NCBI RefSeq assembly: GCF_003316845.1
Contig: NZ_QMIK01000001.1
Coordinates: forward strand, 248,001 to 312,000
Reading direction: 5' to 3'
DNA: 64,000 nucleotides
Origin: Cognataquiflexum aquatile
Lineage (GTDB): Bacteria > Bacteroidota > Bacteroidia > Cytophagales > Cyclobacteriaceae
Under the pieces are notes generated by a model. The model saw nothing but the letters and a program-made list of their open reading frames with translations, searched no databases and was not told where the DNA came from. Positions 53,800-62,668 of the stretch are shown here, piece after piece (within the stretch, counting starts at the first letter, position 1; every line of letters starts with the position of its first letter). A program made the translations under genes and the position numbers.

Positions 53800-54399
53800 T
53801 TATGGAGTTTTCCTTTTCACCACAAAGTTCTTGATCGGAAACTCCATCACCGCTTTGTCAAGCTTCCCATTGACATAGTAAAATCTGTTTTTGTTGCCGT
53901 TGACATTGACTTCATAGTGGTCTTTGTGCTTTGTCACAGGACACACCAATCCATATCCTTCAGCAAAAAATTCCTTCACGTTTTTAGGTTCTTCAAAATA
54001 AAAGGAGGCAGAACTGAAAAACACTTTCCTTTTGACTTCTGTATCCAATTCATATTTATAATTCCTCGATTTGACGTTGTAGTGGTCCTTTTCCCATATG
54101 ATGAGGGATCGGAAATCTCCTTTATTGGATTTTGTCTTTGTATCACTTTTGATAAAATGGTTTCCATTGAAAACCGAAATGGTTTGGAAATCAAGTTCTA
54201 TTTTCCCAAAAAACCAGAATCCAACTTTGCTTTTAATATCGATTTGGGAATTTTCTCCTGAGATTTTTCGGGTAGCTGTCATCTCTCCGATGGAAATTCC
54301 TGCAATTGAAATGTCATACTCTTGGAAGTCTTGGGCAAGCAAACCCAAGGGAAGAAAAAATACCAAAAAGCATATTTTGTAAAGGTTTTTCATTTTCAT
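53800..54399 (-). CDS. DUF6134 family exported protein
   Basis: A 199-residue protein with a signal peptide (YKICFLVFFLPLGLLAQ). The rest is beta-rich, starting YDISIAGISIGEMTATRKIS and ending VMEFPIKNFVVKRK. This matches DUF6134, a Bacteroidota family of unknown function. It lies between the DUF2064 and TIGR04283 genes and may act with them in envelope glycan or lipid synthesis; that is a guess from context. Confidence 0.8.
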   Translation of the reverse strand: MKMKNLYKICFLVFFLPLGLLAQDFQEYDISIAGISIGEMTATRKISGENSQIDIKSKVGFWFFGKIELDFQTISVFNGNHFIKSDTKTKSNKGDFRSLIIWEKDHYNVKSRNYKYELDTEVKRKVFFSSASFYFEEPKNVKEFFAEGYGLVCPVTKHKDHYEVNVNGNKNRFYYVNGKLDKAVMEFPIKNFVVKRKTP

Positions 54400-54451
54400 T
54401 TAGCTTCTGACCATGCCAAATTCCAAAATTAAAACGACATCTAGAAATGGT

Positions 54452-55051
54452 TTATTTGGGGAAAATTGCAATCAGATCCTCTTCGGTATCAATGTCACGG
54501 AGCATTTTCATCAATTCGTAACTTATTTGGTCACGGTTTAGTATTTCTAAGGTCTTTTTTGACACTTCTGATGAACTCCATGGGATATTCTGAAAAAGTT
54601 CTCCATAAAATTGGCACATTCCGAGTAAATAATATCCTCCATCCAAAGCAGGTCCAATACAGACTTCTTTCTTTTCCAAAGCCTGGAAAGCATCCTTTAT
54701 ATCAGCGGTTTTGATTTCGGGACAGTCCGTACCTATGATAATTACTTTTTTGTAGCCTTTCTGAAAGAGAGACAGGAAGGCATTTGACATTCTTTCTCCC
54801 AAGTCCACGCCTAATTGTACTTCTTCAAAATCAGGCTTGAATTGGCCAAATGAATTTTCTTCAATAAAATCCGAATACAAAATGGAAATATCTACGTCTT
54901 CCAGTTTTTCGATTTGCCTGTATGTATGCAAAAGCAATGACTGGTATATTTCCAAGGCTTTTTTTTCTCCGATGGTTGCGGCAAGTCTTGATTTCACTTT
55001 TCCCAGAACTGCATTTTTTTGAAAAACAATCAGGGCATTTTCATTTTTCAT
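54452..55051 (-). CDS. DUF2064 (TIGR04282) glycosyltransferase-like protein
   Basis: A 199-residue protein from the ATG at 55051. Typical segments: ALIVFQKNAVLGKVKSRLAA, KKVIIIGTDCPEI and GPALDGGYYLLGM, the nucleotide-sugar-like fold of DUF2064. These proteins usually neighbour TIGR04283 glycosyltransferases, as here. The substrate is not known; the arsenosugar name is a database label, not evidence. Confidence 0.9.
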   Translation of the reverse strand: MKNENALIVFQKNAVLGKVKSRLAATIGEKKALEIYQSLLLHTYRQIEKLEDVDISILYSDFIEENSFGQFKPDFEEVQLGVDLGERMSNAFLSLFQKGYKKVIIIGTDCPEIKTADIKDAFQALEKKEVCIGPALDGGYYLLGMCQFYGELFQNIPWSSSEVSKKTLEILNRDQISYELMKMLRDIDTEEDLIAIFPK

Positions 55052-55229
55052 ACTTTTTTGAATTCGAGGCAAACTATCAAGATAAACCGAATTTCTTTCC
55101 TTTTTTTTTTCTGAAGTGCTTTACATGATGGGCTCAAACAAACAGAATACTTTTTCCAAACCTTGAACTTTAAATGGAAGTATAAAGTTATTTACCTATT
55201 ATTTCTATAGACTTTAAATAAAAATAACC

Positions 55230-55865
55230 ATGTCACTAAGATTAGGAGATTTAGCACCGAATTTTGTCGCCGAGACGACTGAAGGAAAAATTGATTTTTA
55301 TGAATATTTAGGCGATGGATGGGGAGTTTTATTCTCACATCCGGCTGATTACACGCCTGTCTGTACCACAGAATTGGGTGCTGTTGCGAAGTTAAAATCT
55401 GAATTTGAAAAAAGAAATGTCAAAGTAATGGCACTCAGTGTGGATGGATTGGTTGACCATGCAGCATGGATCAAAGACATCAATGAAACCCAACATACGA
55501 CAGTTAATTTTCCTTTGATCGCGGATAAAGACAGACATGTATCCGAATTGTATGACATGATCCATCCCAATGCGAATGAAAATTTTACAGTAAGGTCGGT
55601 ATTTGTGGTCGGACCAGACAAAAAAATAAAACTGATCATCACCTATCCGGCCAGTACGGGAAGAAATTTTGATGAATTGCTCAGGGTAATTGATTCATTA
55701 CAATTGACAGCCAAGTATTCTGTAGCCACCCCGGCCAACTGGAAAAACGGCGAAGATGTGGTCATCGCACCTGCTATCAAAGATGAAGACATCCCGGCAA
55801 AATTTCCGAAAGGCCATACAAGAATAAAATCTTATTTAAGAACTACTCCACAACCAAGTATTTAA
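55230..55865 (+). CDS. 1-Cys peroxiredoxin (Prx6 type)
   Basis: A 211-residue peroxidase. The peroxidatic Cys45 lies in PADYTPVCTTELG; Prx6 features are SVDGLVDHAAWIKDIN, YPASTGRNFDELLRVIDSLQ and the C-terminal VVIAPAIKDEDIPAKFPKG. No resolving cysteine is visible. It reduces peroxides in the cytoplasm. It stands alone with its own terminator. Confidence 0.95.
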   Translation: MSLRLGDLAPNFVAETTEGKIDFYEYLGDGWGVLFSHPADYTPVCTTELGAVAKLKSEFEKRNVKVMALSVDGLVDHAAWIKDINETQHTTVNFPLIADKDRHVSELYDMIHPNANENFTVRSVFVVGPDKKIKLIITYPASTGRNFDELLRVIDSLQLTAKYSVATPANWKNGEDVVIAPAIKDEDIPAKFPKGHTRIKSYLRTTPQPSI

Positions 55866-55879
55866 GCTCAGATAAAAAA

Positions 55880-55905
55880 AGCTCCGTCGATACGGAGCTT
55901 TTTCT
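55880..55905 (+). terminator. Terminator of the peroxiredoxin gene
   Basis: AGCTCCG/CGGAGCT hairpin followed by five T, 14 bases after the stop codon. Confidence 0.92.
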
Positions 55906-55979
55906 TTGTCCGATTTTGGTTGATTTAATTTTTTTATTGCTTAATTGGAACTTGAATCCAATAGCCAAACATCGCCACC

Positions 55980-57056
55980 ATGTCAATCTATACTGTCATT
56001 ATTGGTTCAGGTTCTTACCTGCCGGAAATCATTGTAAAGAACGAGGATTTTTTAAAAAATGAATTTCTGGATGCCTCAGGAAAGAAAATTCCTAAAGACA
56101 ATGCCGCCATCATCCAAAAGTTTCAGGATATCACCGAAATTGAGGAAAGAAGGTACCTGACACCTGAAATGAATACTTCAGACATGGCTTTTATCGCCTC
56201 TCAAAGGGCCATCGAAGCAGCAGGAATTGATCCTGAGACTTTGGATTACATCATCGTTGCCCAAAATTTTGGTGAAATCAGGCACGACAATAAAAAAACA
56301 GACATGGTCCCGACCATTGCGACCAGGGTCAAACATTTGCTTCAGATTCAAAACCCGGATTGCGTGGCGTACGATTTGCCTTTTGGTTGTCCGGGATGGG
56401 TACAGGGCGTGATCCAAGCGGATTATTTTTTCAAGTCAGGTGATGCCAAGCGTGCTTTGATCATCGGGGCAGAGAATTTGTCAAGGATTATAGATCCCCA
56501 TGACATCGATACCATGATCTATTCAGATGGTGCCGGCGCAGTGGTTATCGAGGGAATTGAAAGTGAAAAACCTGTCGGAATCATTGCCCATAAGACTAGA
56601 ACAGATACCCTCACACAAGCTCACTTCTTAAAGATGGATGTGTCATACAATCCTGATTTTAAGGATGATACACTATTTCTTAAAATGAATGGTCGAAAGC
56701 TTTATGAATATGCATTGAATACAGTTCCTGTATTGGTCAAACAGGTAATCGAAAAAGCAGGATTGGGAATTGACAATATTGACAAAGTTTTGATCCATCA
56801 GGCCAATGCAAAAATGGACCACGCCATTCTGGAAAGGACTTTTAAGCTATTTGGAAAAGAGGAAATGCCTGAGGAGATCATGCCCATGATCATTTCAAAA
56901 ATGGGAAACAATTCAGTGGCAACCGTGCCGGTCTTGTACGATATGATTGTTAGAAATCAACTGCCTGAACACCAATTCCATCCCGGCGACATTATGGTTT
57001 TTGCTTCTGTGGGGGCAGGGATGAATGTCAACGCATTTGTTTACATCCAACCATGA
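55980..57056 (+). CDS. 3-oxoacyl-ACP synthase III family protein
   Basis: A 358-residue KAS III-like thiolase-fold enzyme. The catalytic triad is readable: Cys in DLPFGCPGWVQGVIQADYFF, His in LIHQANAKMDHAI and Asn in MGNNSVATVPVLYD. It differs from housekeeping FabH in the active-site surroundings, so the starter unit could be unusual. It lies alone, with PhzF convergent to it 13 bases away. A role in fatty acid or secondary-metabolite initiation is inferred. Confidence 0.88.
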   Translation: MSIYTVIIGSGSYLPEIIVKNEDFLKNEFLDASGKKIPKDNAAIIQKFQDITEIEERRYLTPEMNTSDMAFIASQRAIEAAGIDPETLDYIIVAQNFGEIRHDNKKTDMVPTIATRVKHLLQIQNPDCVAYDLPFGCPGWVQGVIQADYFFKSGDAKRALIIGAENLSRIIDPHDIDTMIYSDGAGAVVIEGIESEKPVGIIAHKTRTDTLTQAHFLKMDVSYNPDFKDDTLFLKMNGRKLYEYALNTVPVLVKQVIEKAGLGIDNIDKVLIHQANAKMDHAILERTFKLFGKEEMPEEIMPMIISKMGNNSVATVPVLYDMIVRNQLPEHQFHPGDIMVFASVGAGMNVNAFVYIQP

Positions 57057-57069
57057 GCCTTTTTCGGTC

Positions 57070-57855
57070 TCAGATGAATATCCTTCCGATCAGGTAAGTA
57101 ACTGCATTTCCTGTCAGAATCACCCTCTCTCCTAGCAACCTACAGCCGATTTTCCCTTGTCTAGGCGAAACCTGAACGGCGGTCAATTCCTCTTTTCCTA
57201 GCTTCTGTGACCAAATCGGTGTCAGACTGGTATGGGCAGAACCTGTGACGGGATCTTCGGGAACACCAACCTGTGGCCCAAAAAAACGGGAAACAAAATC
57301 CACCTCATTTCCTTTGGCCGTGACGATCACACCCCTGACAGGCAATTCAGCAATACGAGAAAGATCAAAATTTAGGTTCCTGATTTGGCTTTCATTTTCA
57401 AAAATTAAGATGTAATCCGTTTTCCCCTTAAATGCCTGAATGGGTTTTGGATTAAAGGGTATTTTCAATTGCTCTGTCAGTTCAATCTCTTGGATCTGAT
57501 CAAGAGGAAAGTCCATCACGAGTTGGCTTCCCTCCTTTTTCACCTTCAAAATCCCTGACCTCGGAGAAAAAAAGGAGATTTCTGATCCCTCAAATCCCTC
57601 ATGTTCGAAAAGCACATGTGCTGTAGCCAATGTGGCGTGACCGCAGAGGTCTACTTCTGTGCCCGGAGTAAACCACCTCAAAACAATATTTTTCTCCTCT
57701 CGGACATAGAAAGCGGTTTCCGAAAGGTTATTTTCCAAAGCGATTTTTTGAAGGATTTCATCCTCCAACCATCCGGTCAAAGGAACGACTGCAGCGGGAT
57801 TTCCTCCAAAAACTTTTTCTGAAAATGCGTCAACTTGGTAGATTATAAGTTCCAT
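57070..57855 (-). CDS. PhzF family isomerase-like protein
   Basis: A 261-residue protein of the PhzF family. Markers: VDAFSEKVFGGNPAAVVPLT, NNLSETAFYVREEKNIVLRW with the catalytic Glu, DLCGHATLATAHVLFE, and GVPEDPVTGSAHTSLTPIW. The fold resembles diaminopimelate epimerase. No phenazine genes are nearby, so the substrate is unknown. The repeats at 57863-58123 lie just upstream. Confidence 0.92.
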   Translation of the reverse strand: MELIIYQVDAFSEKVFGGNPAAVVPLTGWLEDEILQKIALENNLSETAFYVREEKNIVLRWFTPGTEVDLCGHATLATAHVLFEHEGFEGSEISFFSPRSGILKVKKEGSQLVMDFPLDQIQEIELTEQLKIPFNPKPIQAFKGKTDYILIFENESQIRNLNFDLSRIAELPVRGVIVTAKGNEVDFVSRFFGPQVGVPEDPVTGSAHTSLTPIWSQKLGKEELTAVQVSPRQGKIGCRLLGERVILTGNAVTYLIGRIFI

Positions 57856-57862
57856 GGGGTAG

Positions 57863-57963
57863 AATGGTTGAAGCTGTTGTAATGGTTGTGGTTGTTGTAA
57901 TGGTTGTAAGGGTTGTAGTTGTTGTATTGGTTGTCGGGTTGTATTGGTTGTCGGGTTGTCAGG
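57863..57963. repeat. GGTTGT-type short tandem repeats
   Basis: An irregular array of GGTTGT and GTTGTAATG-like units, with longer units such as ATTGGTTGTCGGGTT repeated twice. It lies in the 5' region of phzF and may affect its promoter. Confidence 0.85.
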
Positions 57964-57995
57964 TTTTCAAAGTTGTCTAGGTTTAAGGTTTAAAG

Positions 57996-58123
57996 ATTAC
58001 TGAGACTGATTACTGCGACTGAAAACTGATTACTGCGCCTGATCACTGAAAACTGATCACTGAAAACTGACCACTGAGACTGACCACTGCGACTGAAAAC
58101 TGCCTACTGAGACTGATTACTGC
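57996..58123. repeat. ACTGA-type short tandem repeats running into a coding end
   Basis: Repeated units such as GACTGATTACTGCGACTG and CTGAAAACTGATCACTG fill the stretch. Its right end supplies the last seven codons and the stop of the transporter gene that ends at 58104. Confidence 0.85.
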
Positions 58124-59105
58124 TCTTGACATCACCCAACTTTTGAGCTATAGCTGAACCGACCATCAGCTGCAGCGCGTGGTAGACCATCAGCGGCAAT
58201 AACATCACGCCAAACACCACAGGGTCAGGAAACATCACCCTTCCCATCACGGCTCCCTGAACCAATGACTTTTTGCTTCCGCAGAAAATCACGGTAATCA
58301 TATCTTCTCTTGAAAATTTCAAAGCTTTGGACAAAAGGTACATCAATCCCATCATCAGAAGGAAAAAAACCAACATCAAAACACCAAGCAAAATCAATTC
58401 TGACGCAGAATGACCGTCAAACATATTTTCTGAAAATGACTCCGCAAAAGCTGTAAAGATGATAAGTAGAATGATCGCCTGATCAAAATTCTTCAAAGCT
58501 GTTTGGTGCTTATTGACATACTTCACCAGATACTTGTGTACAAATAAGCCCAGGATCACAGGAACCAACACCTGAAAACTCAATTTTATGATGGTATCCG
58601 TCAGGTCAAAATCCACCGCAGTTTCCGGTAACATCAGGTCCATCCAAAGCGGCGTGATAAAAATTCCCACCATACTTGAGATACTCGCATTGAATATTGC
58701 TGCAGGAAGGTTACCACCTGCAATCGATACCATCACAACGGAGGAAGAAACAGTGGAAGGTAAAGCAGCTAGGTAGAATGTCCCGATCCAGAAAAGGTTT
58801 GCTTCGTCACCCCAGACAGCATAAAGTAACAACACAACCATTGGGAAGATCAGGAACGTCGTTGATTGGACGAGAATATGGAGCTTCCAGTTGGACAATC
58901 CTTGTTTGAGTTTCTCGGGACTTAACTTGACTCCGTAAAAAAAGAAGATGACCGATATACCGATTCCTGTTATGGCTTTCAAAGGCAAAGGACTTTCCTC
59001 AGAGCCCCATTCAGGAAAGGCTTTGGCCAGAAAAATCATACCCACAAGTAAGAAAAAGAAAGTATTCAGTCCTACACGGTTAAGGGTTTCCCTAAGTTTG
59101 GCCAT
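58104..59105 (-). CDS. SBF-like (bile acid:sodium symporter family) transporter
   Basis: A 333-residue membrane protein from the ATG at 59105, which avoids overlap with the methyltransferase gene. About ten hydrophobic segments are visible, starting VGLNTFFFLLVGMIFLAKAF. The family pattern ALPSTVSSSVVMVSIAGGNL and AIFNASISSMVGIFITPLWM mark the crossing region. It resembles the SBF_like/YfeH branch, whose substrate is unknown. The last residues (KSSNQSQ) derive from the adjacent tandem repeat, so the C-terminus has drifted. Confidence 0.88.
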   Translation of the reverse strand: MAKLRETLNRVGLNTFFFLLVGMIFLAKAFPEWGSEESPLPLKAITGIGISVIFFFYGVKLSPEKLKQGLSNWKLHILVQSTTFLIFPMVVLLLYAVWGDEANLFWIGTFYLAALPSTVSSSVVMVSIAGGNLPAAIFNASISSMVGIFITPLWMDLMLPETAVDFDLTDTIIKLSFQVLVPVILGLFVHKYLVKYVNKHQTALKNFDQAIILLIIFTAFAESFSENMFDGHSASELILLGVLMLVFFLLMMGLMYLLSKALKFSREDMITVIFCGSKKSLVQGAVMGRVMFPDPVVFGVMLLPLMVYHALQLMVGSAIAQKLGDVKSSNQSQ

Positions 59106-59124
59106 TGGAATGATAAGTTTGATG

Positions 59125-59871
59125 CTATTGGGTGCTCCTTTTGATATTGTCACAAATAATGGCTGTGGCCACCGATACATTCAATGATTCTGCATGGCCA
59201 AATCTCGGGATGGTGATTTTGCGGCTTACCAAGGGCTCAAGTTCTTTGGAGATTCCATTGGATTCATTGCCCATGAGGATAATCCCCCCGCTACCAAATT
59301 TGGTTTCATAAATAGAATCTCCATTTAGAAATGCCCCATAAACCGGAAGTCCTATTTTTTTCAAAACACTGTGCAAATCTGTATAGTAAATCTTGACCCT
59401 TGTAAAACTCCCCATGCTTGCATGTAGGACTTTAGGATTATAAAATTCTGCAGATTCATCGCTTAAGAAGAGTTTTTGTATGCCATACCAATCAGCTATC
59501 CTGATGATGGTTCCGAGGTTTCCCGGATCTTTGACATCATCTAAGGCGATTGCCCATTCTTCTGAAGACAAACCGATCGGAGTATTGGGTTTGATTTTGG
59601 CCACTGCAAGTGCTGCATCATTGCTTTGGAATGAACCTACTGATTCGAGGGTAGATTGGCTGACTTCAAAAACAGCTGCATTTATTCCTTTGAGAAGTTT
59701 AGCATGTTCATTTCCAAATTGTTGGGTGCACAAAACATGGCTCACTTCATAATCTGAAAGAAGCAATTCCGTTACATTTTTACTTCCTTCTACAAAAAAT
59801 GATTGCTCCTCTTTTCGGAATTTTTTCTGTTGCAAGGATTTAATAAACTTAAGCGTATTTTTGCTCAACAT
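59125..59871 (-). CDS. TrmH/SpoU family RNA 2'-O-methyltransferase
   Basis: A 248-residue SPOUT methyltransferase. Residues 1-80 are the substrate-binding domain (FIKSLQQKKFRKEEQSFFVE). The knot domain has motif 1 DVKDPGNLGTIIRIADWYG, motif 2 GIILMGNESNGIS and motif 3 IPRFGHAESLNVSVATAI. It should methylate a ribose in rRNA or tRNA; which site is not clear. It is divergent from tamL, with 18 bases between starts. Confidence 0.92.
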   Translation of the reverse strand: MLSKNTLKFIKSLQQKKFRKEEQSFFVEGSKNVTELLLSDYEVSHVLCTQQFGNEHAKLLKGINAAVFEVSQSTLESVGSFQSNDAALAVAKIKPNTPIGLSSEEWAIALDDVKDPGNLGTIIRIADWYGIQKLFLSDESAEFYNPKVLHASMGSFTRVKIYYTDLHSVLKKIGLPVYGAFLNGDSIYETKFGSGGIILMGNESNGISKELEPLVSRKITIPRFGHAESLNVSVATAIICDNIKRSTQ

Positions 59872-59889
59872 TCGGTCAATTGCCTAATT

Positions 59890-62304
59890 GTGAATAAAGC
59901 CAAATATATAAACTTTCTTTTTCTGCTTTTTTTAATTTCTTCCTGTTCTTTGACCAAAGGACTCAAGGAAGGTCAATATTTGGTATATGATGTAAAAGTG
60001 ACCGGAGCAAAAAAAAGCTCCAAATCGGACCTTTCAGACCTGATCCAACAAGAGCCTAATACCAGAATCCCGATTTTGAATACCTCAGTCGGGATTTCAA
60101 TTTACAGATTTGGAGAATGGATATATGACAGTTCTAGACATCTCAACAAGAAAGCCGAGTTCCTTGCTGAAAGAGATGAACTCAGAAAATTAAGTGATGA
60201 AAAGCCGCTCACAAAAAAACAGGTAAAAAGAATAAATAAGGTCAATGATAACCTCGCCTCCTTGGAAAAAAAGCTCGAATACGGCAATTTTTTCATGCGC
60301 ACAGGAAATCCAAGGGTCATTTTTGACAGTACTTTGACGGAGGAAACAAGCCGGCAAATGAAGTTCTATTTGATTAACAATGGCTTTTTTGACGCTGAAA
60401 CCCATTTTGAAACTTCTTTTAACAAGAAAAAAGCCCGGATATCCTATCTCATCACAGAACACGAACCTTATGTGGTAGATTCTTTTTTCATCAAATCGGA
60501 GGATGTTGGGATTTTAGCTCTTTTGGAGCAAAATCAAAAAGAAAATCAGATCAAGGTTGGCGAGAATTACAACCAAAATTCAATTTCGCGAGAAAGACAA
60601 AGGGTGGAAGACTTGCTGAAAGACAACGGTTATTACACTTTTTCAAGGTCATATCTGGAATACAACGTCTTCAAAGATACCGTCAAGCATAAAGTCAGAA
60701 TAGAGGAAGTCATCAGAAACCCTTCCTTTTCGGAAAGTCATAAGGTCTATACTCTGGATTCTATTTTCTTTTTTATTGATCCACCGTCCGAAGCATTTGT
60801 GGATTACGAATTCCATAACTCCTACCGGGATATTGTTTTTGAAGTCTATGAAGACAGGTATTCTGAAAAAATCATTTCTTCAAGGATTTTTCTCGAGAAA
60901 GGAAATTTATACAACAGGACAAATGTCATCGAAACCCAACGACAACTCGCCAATCTTGACCTGTTCAGATTTGTAAACATTGCCTTTGATACCTTGGGAA
61001 ATGTCCTGCGGCCGAGGATTTATACCCAATCCAATCAAAAATATTTGATCACCAACCAACTCGGCGCCACCATTACCGAACAGGTTCCCGGTCCATTTTT
61101 TAGCCATTCACTGAGAAACAGAAACCTTTTTAGGGGAGCTGAAATCTTTGAATTTTTCTTCAGGGCAGGTTTGGAAGGGGTCGTATCCGCCACAGGCGAA
61201 GGTGGGGTTTTCAGAAGCCGGGAGTTGAATACCTCAGCTTCGGTTATTTTTCCCCAGTTTTTACTTCCGCTGAATGTCAATTCCCTTGAAAAATTTGGCA
61301 GGTATAATCCAAGAACCAGGACTCTGGTCGGATATAATTATATCAACCGGCCGGAATACATCCGTGAAAGCGTCAATGGAATTATCGCCTACAATTGGAA
61401 TACCCGGAATCTCAGGCAGCAATACACAGTCAATGCGTTGGATGCGAATTTTATCCGTTCCAATTTGAGTGATGATTTCAGGTTATTATTGGAAGACCTT
61501 CAAAACCAGGGAAATAACCTTATCAATTCATTTTTACCTTCTTATGTCAGCAGTATTTCGGGACAGGTTATTTTCAACTTCAACCAATACGGCGCATTTC
61601 AAAAAAACAAAGCATCACTTTGGAGGCTTTTCTTTGAAAGCGGCGGAACGACCCTGAATTTTGTCAGCAGCAGTTTTGTAGAGGAAAGAACATTGGCCTA
61701 TTTTCAGTTTTTGAAATTTCAGTCAGATTACAGAAAGTATGTCCCAATCACCAAAGACCAAACTTTTGCCTATCGCTTAAATCTCGGATTAGCCAAGCCT
61801 TACGGCGTGAGCAATGGCGTACTTCCTTATGAAAAATACTTTTTTGCAGGAGGAAGTACAGGGATTCGTGCATGGCAACCAAGACGATTGGGGCCTGGAT
61901 CTTTTAGTCCGAATACCTTGGAGGATGGTTCTTTTGATTATAGGTTTGAGCAGCCGGGTGAAATATTGTTTGAAGGCATGTTTGAGTTTCGGTCCAAAAT
62001 ATATGGTTACTTTGACGGAGCTTTTTTCATCGACGTGGGTAACACCTGGACATTCAATGTTGACCCTGCCCGTCCGGGTGCAAATTTCGAATTCAATAGA
62101 TTTTACAAAGAAATTGCGGTGGGTACAGGTGTGGGTTTGAGGATGGATTTTGACTTTTTGGTGGTCAGGTTGGATATGGGTATTAAAGCCTTCGATCCTG
62201 CGCGGCCACTTGGTCAACGCTATATTTTAGACAGCTTCTTTAGAAGTTTCCCCGGTCAGCGTGGTCAGACTGTTTTCAACATAGGTATAGGTTATCCTTT
62301 CTAA
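59890..62304 (+). CDS. tamL: BamA/TamA family outer membrane lipoprotein (TamL-like)
   Basis: An 804-residue Omp85 protein. The GTG at 59890 is chosen because it begins a lipoprotein signal (INFLFLLFLISSCS, lipobox LISSC) and because upstream codons overlap the divergent gene. Residues 20-400 contain POTRA-like repeats (YLVYDVKVTGAKKSSKSDLS at the first). The C-terminal barrel has FFAGGSTGIRAWQPRRLGPG, the conserved Omp85 loop 6 region, and ends NIGIGYPF with a terminal Phe. TamL, a lipidated TamA relative of Bacteroidota, fits best. No tamB is adjacent here. Confidence 0.85.
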   Translation: MNKAKYINFLFLLFLISSCSLTKGLKEGQYLVYDVKVTGAKKSSKSDLSDLIQQEPNTRIPILNTSVGISIYRFGEWIYDSSRHLNKKAEFLAERDELRKLSDEKPLTKKQVKRINKVNDNLASLEKKLEYGNFFMRTGNPRVIFDSTLTEETSRQMKFYLINNGFFDAETHFETSFNKKKARISYLITEHEPYVVDSFFIKSEDVGILALLEQNQKENQIKVGENYNQNSISRERQRVEDLLKDNGYYTFSRSYLEYNVFKDTVKHKVRIEEVIRNPSFSESHKVYTLDSIFFFIDPPSEAFVDYEFHNSYRDIVFEVYEDRYSEKIISSRIFLEKGNLYNRTNVIETQRQLANLDLFRFVNIAFDTLGNVLRPRIYTQSNQKYLITNQLGATITEQVPGPFFSHSLRNRNLFRGAEIFEFFFRAGLEGVVSATGEGGVFRSRELNTSASVIFPQFLLPLNVNSLEKFGRYNPRTRTLVGYNYINRPEYIRESVNGIIAYNWNTRNLRQQYTVNALDANFIRSNLSDDFRLLLEDLQNQGNNLINSFLPSYVSSISGQVIFNFNQYGAFQKNKASLWRLFFESGGTTLNFVSSSFVEERTLAYFQFLKFQSDYRKYVPITKDQTFAYRLNLGLAKPYGVSNGVLPYEKYFFAGGSTGIRAWQPRRLGPGSFSPNTLEDGSFDYRFEQPGEILFEGMFEFRSKIYGYFDGAFFIDVGNTWTFNVDPARPGANFEFNRFYKEIAVGTGVGLRMDFDFLVVRLDMGIKAFDPARPLGQRYILDSFFRSFPGQRGQTVFNIGIGYPF

Positions 62305-62322
62305 TAATTAAACTAAAAGGAA

Positions 62323-62616
62323 ATGACAATATCAGAATTCAAATCTTCTCTCCTGAAAAATAATCCTCCTGCAGGTTTGAGCACCCAATTGGAGGCCTTA
62401 TGGTATGACGGAAAAGGTGATTGGAAGAGTGCCCATGACAGGGCCGACGGTCCTGCTGACAAGCTTTCTGCGAGGGTTCATGCTTATCTCCACCGGAAGG
62501 AAGGAGATATTTGGAATGCTGATTATTGGTACCGCCGAGCCGGTGAAACCCGACCTGACATCAGCTTGGAACAAGAATGGGAATTATTGGTCTTGAGGAT
62601 TTTAAAAAACAGCTGA
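62323..62616 (+). CDS. Small conserved-looking protein of unknown function
   Basis: A 97-residue protein 18 bases after tamL, so likely cotranscribed. It is rich in Trp and Asp (LEALWYDGKGDWKSAHDRAD, then IWNADYWYRRAGETRPDISL), with helical pairs that recall tetratricopeptide-like folds. No signal peptide is seen. I do not recognise a named family. Confidence 0.75.
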   Translation: MTISEFKSSLLKNNPPAGLSTQLEALWYDGKGDWKSAHDRADGPADKLSARVHAYLHRKEGDIWNADYWYRRAGETRPDISLEQEWELLVLRILKNS

Positions 62617-62659
62617 AAAAAAAGCCATTTTACCTGAGACATTCAGCAGGTAAAATGGC
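62616..62659 (-). terminator. Terminator of the aldo/keto reductase gene
   Basis: A 12-base stem GCCATTTTACCT/AGGTAAAATGGC with an eight-T run on the minus strand, ten bases after the reductase stop. It may also slow plus-strand transcription from tamL. Confidence 0.88.
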
Positions 62660-62668
62660 CGTTTATAT

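Noticed and set aside
57863..58123. CRISPR array
   Set aside because: Units are too short and irregular, there are no uniform spacers, and no cas genes are nearby.
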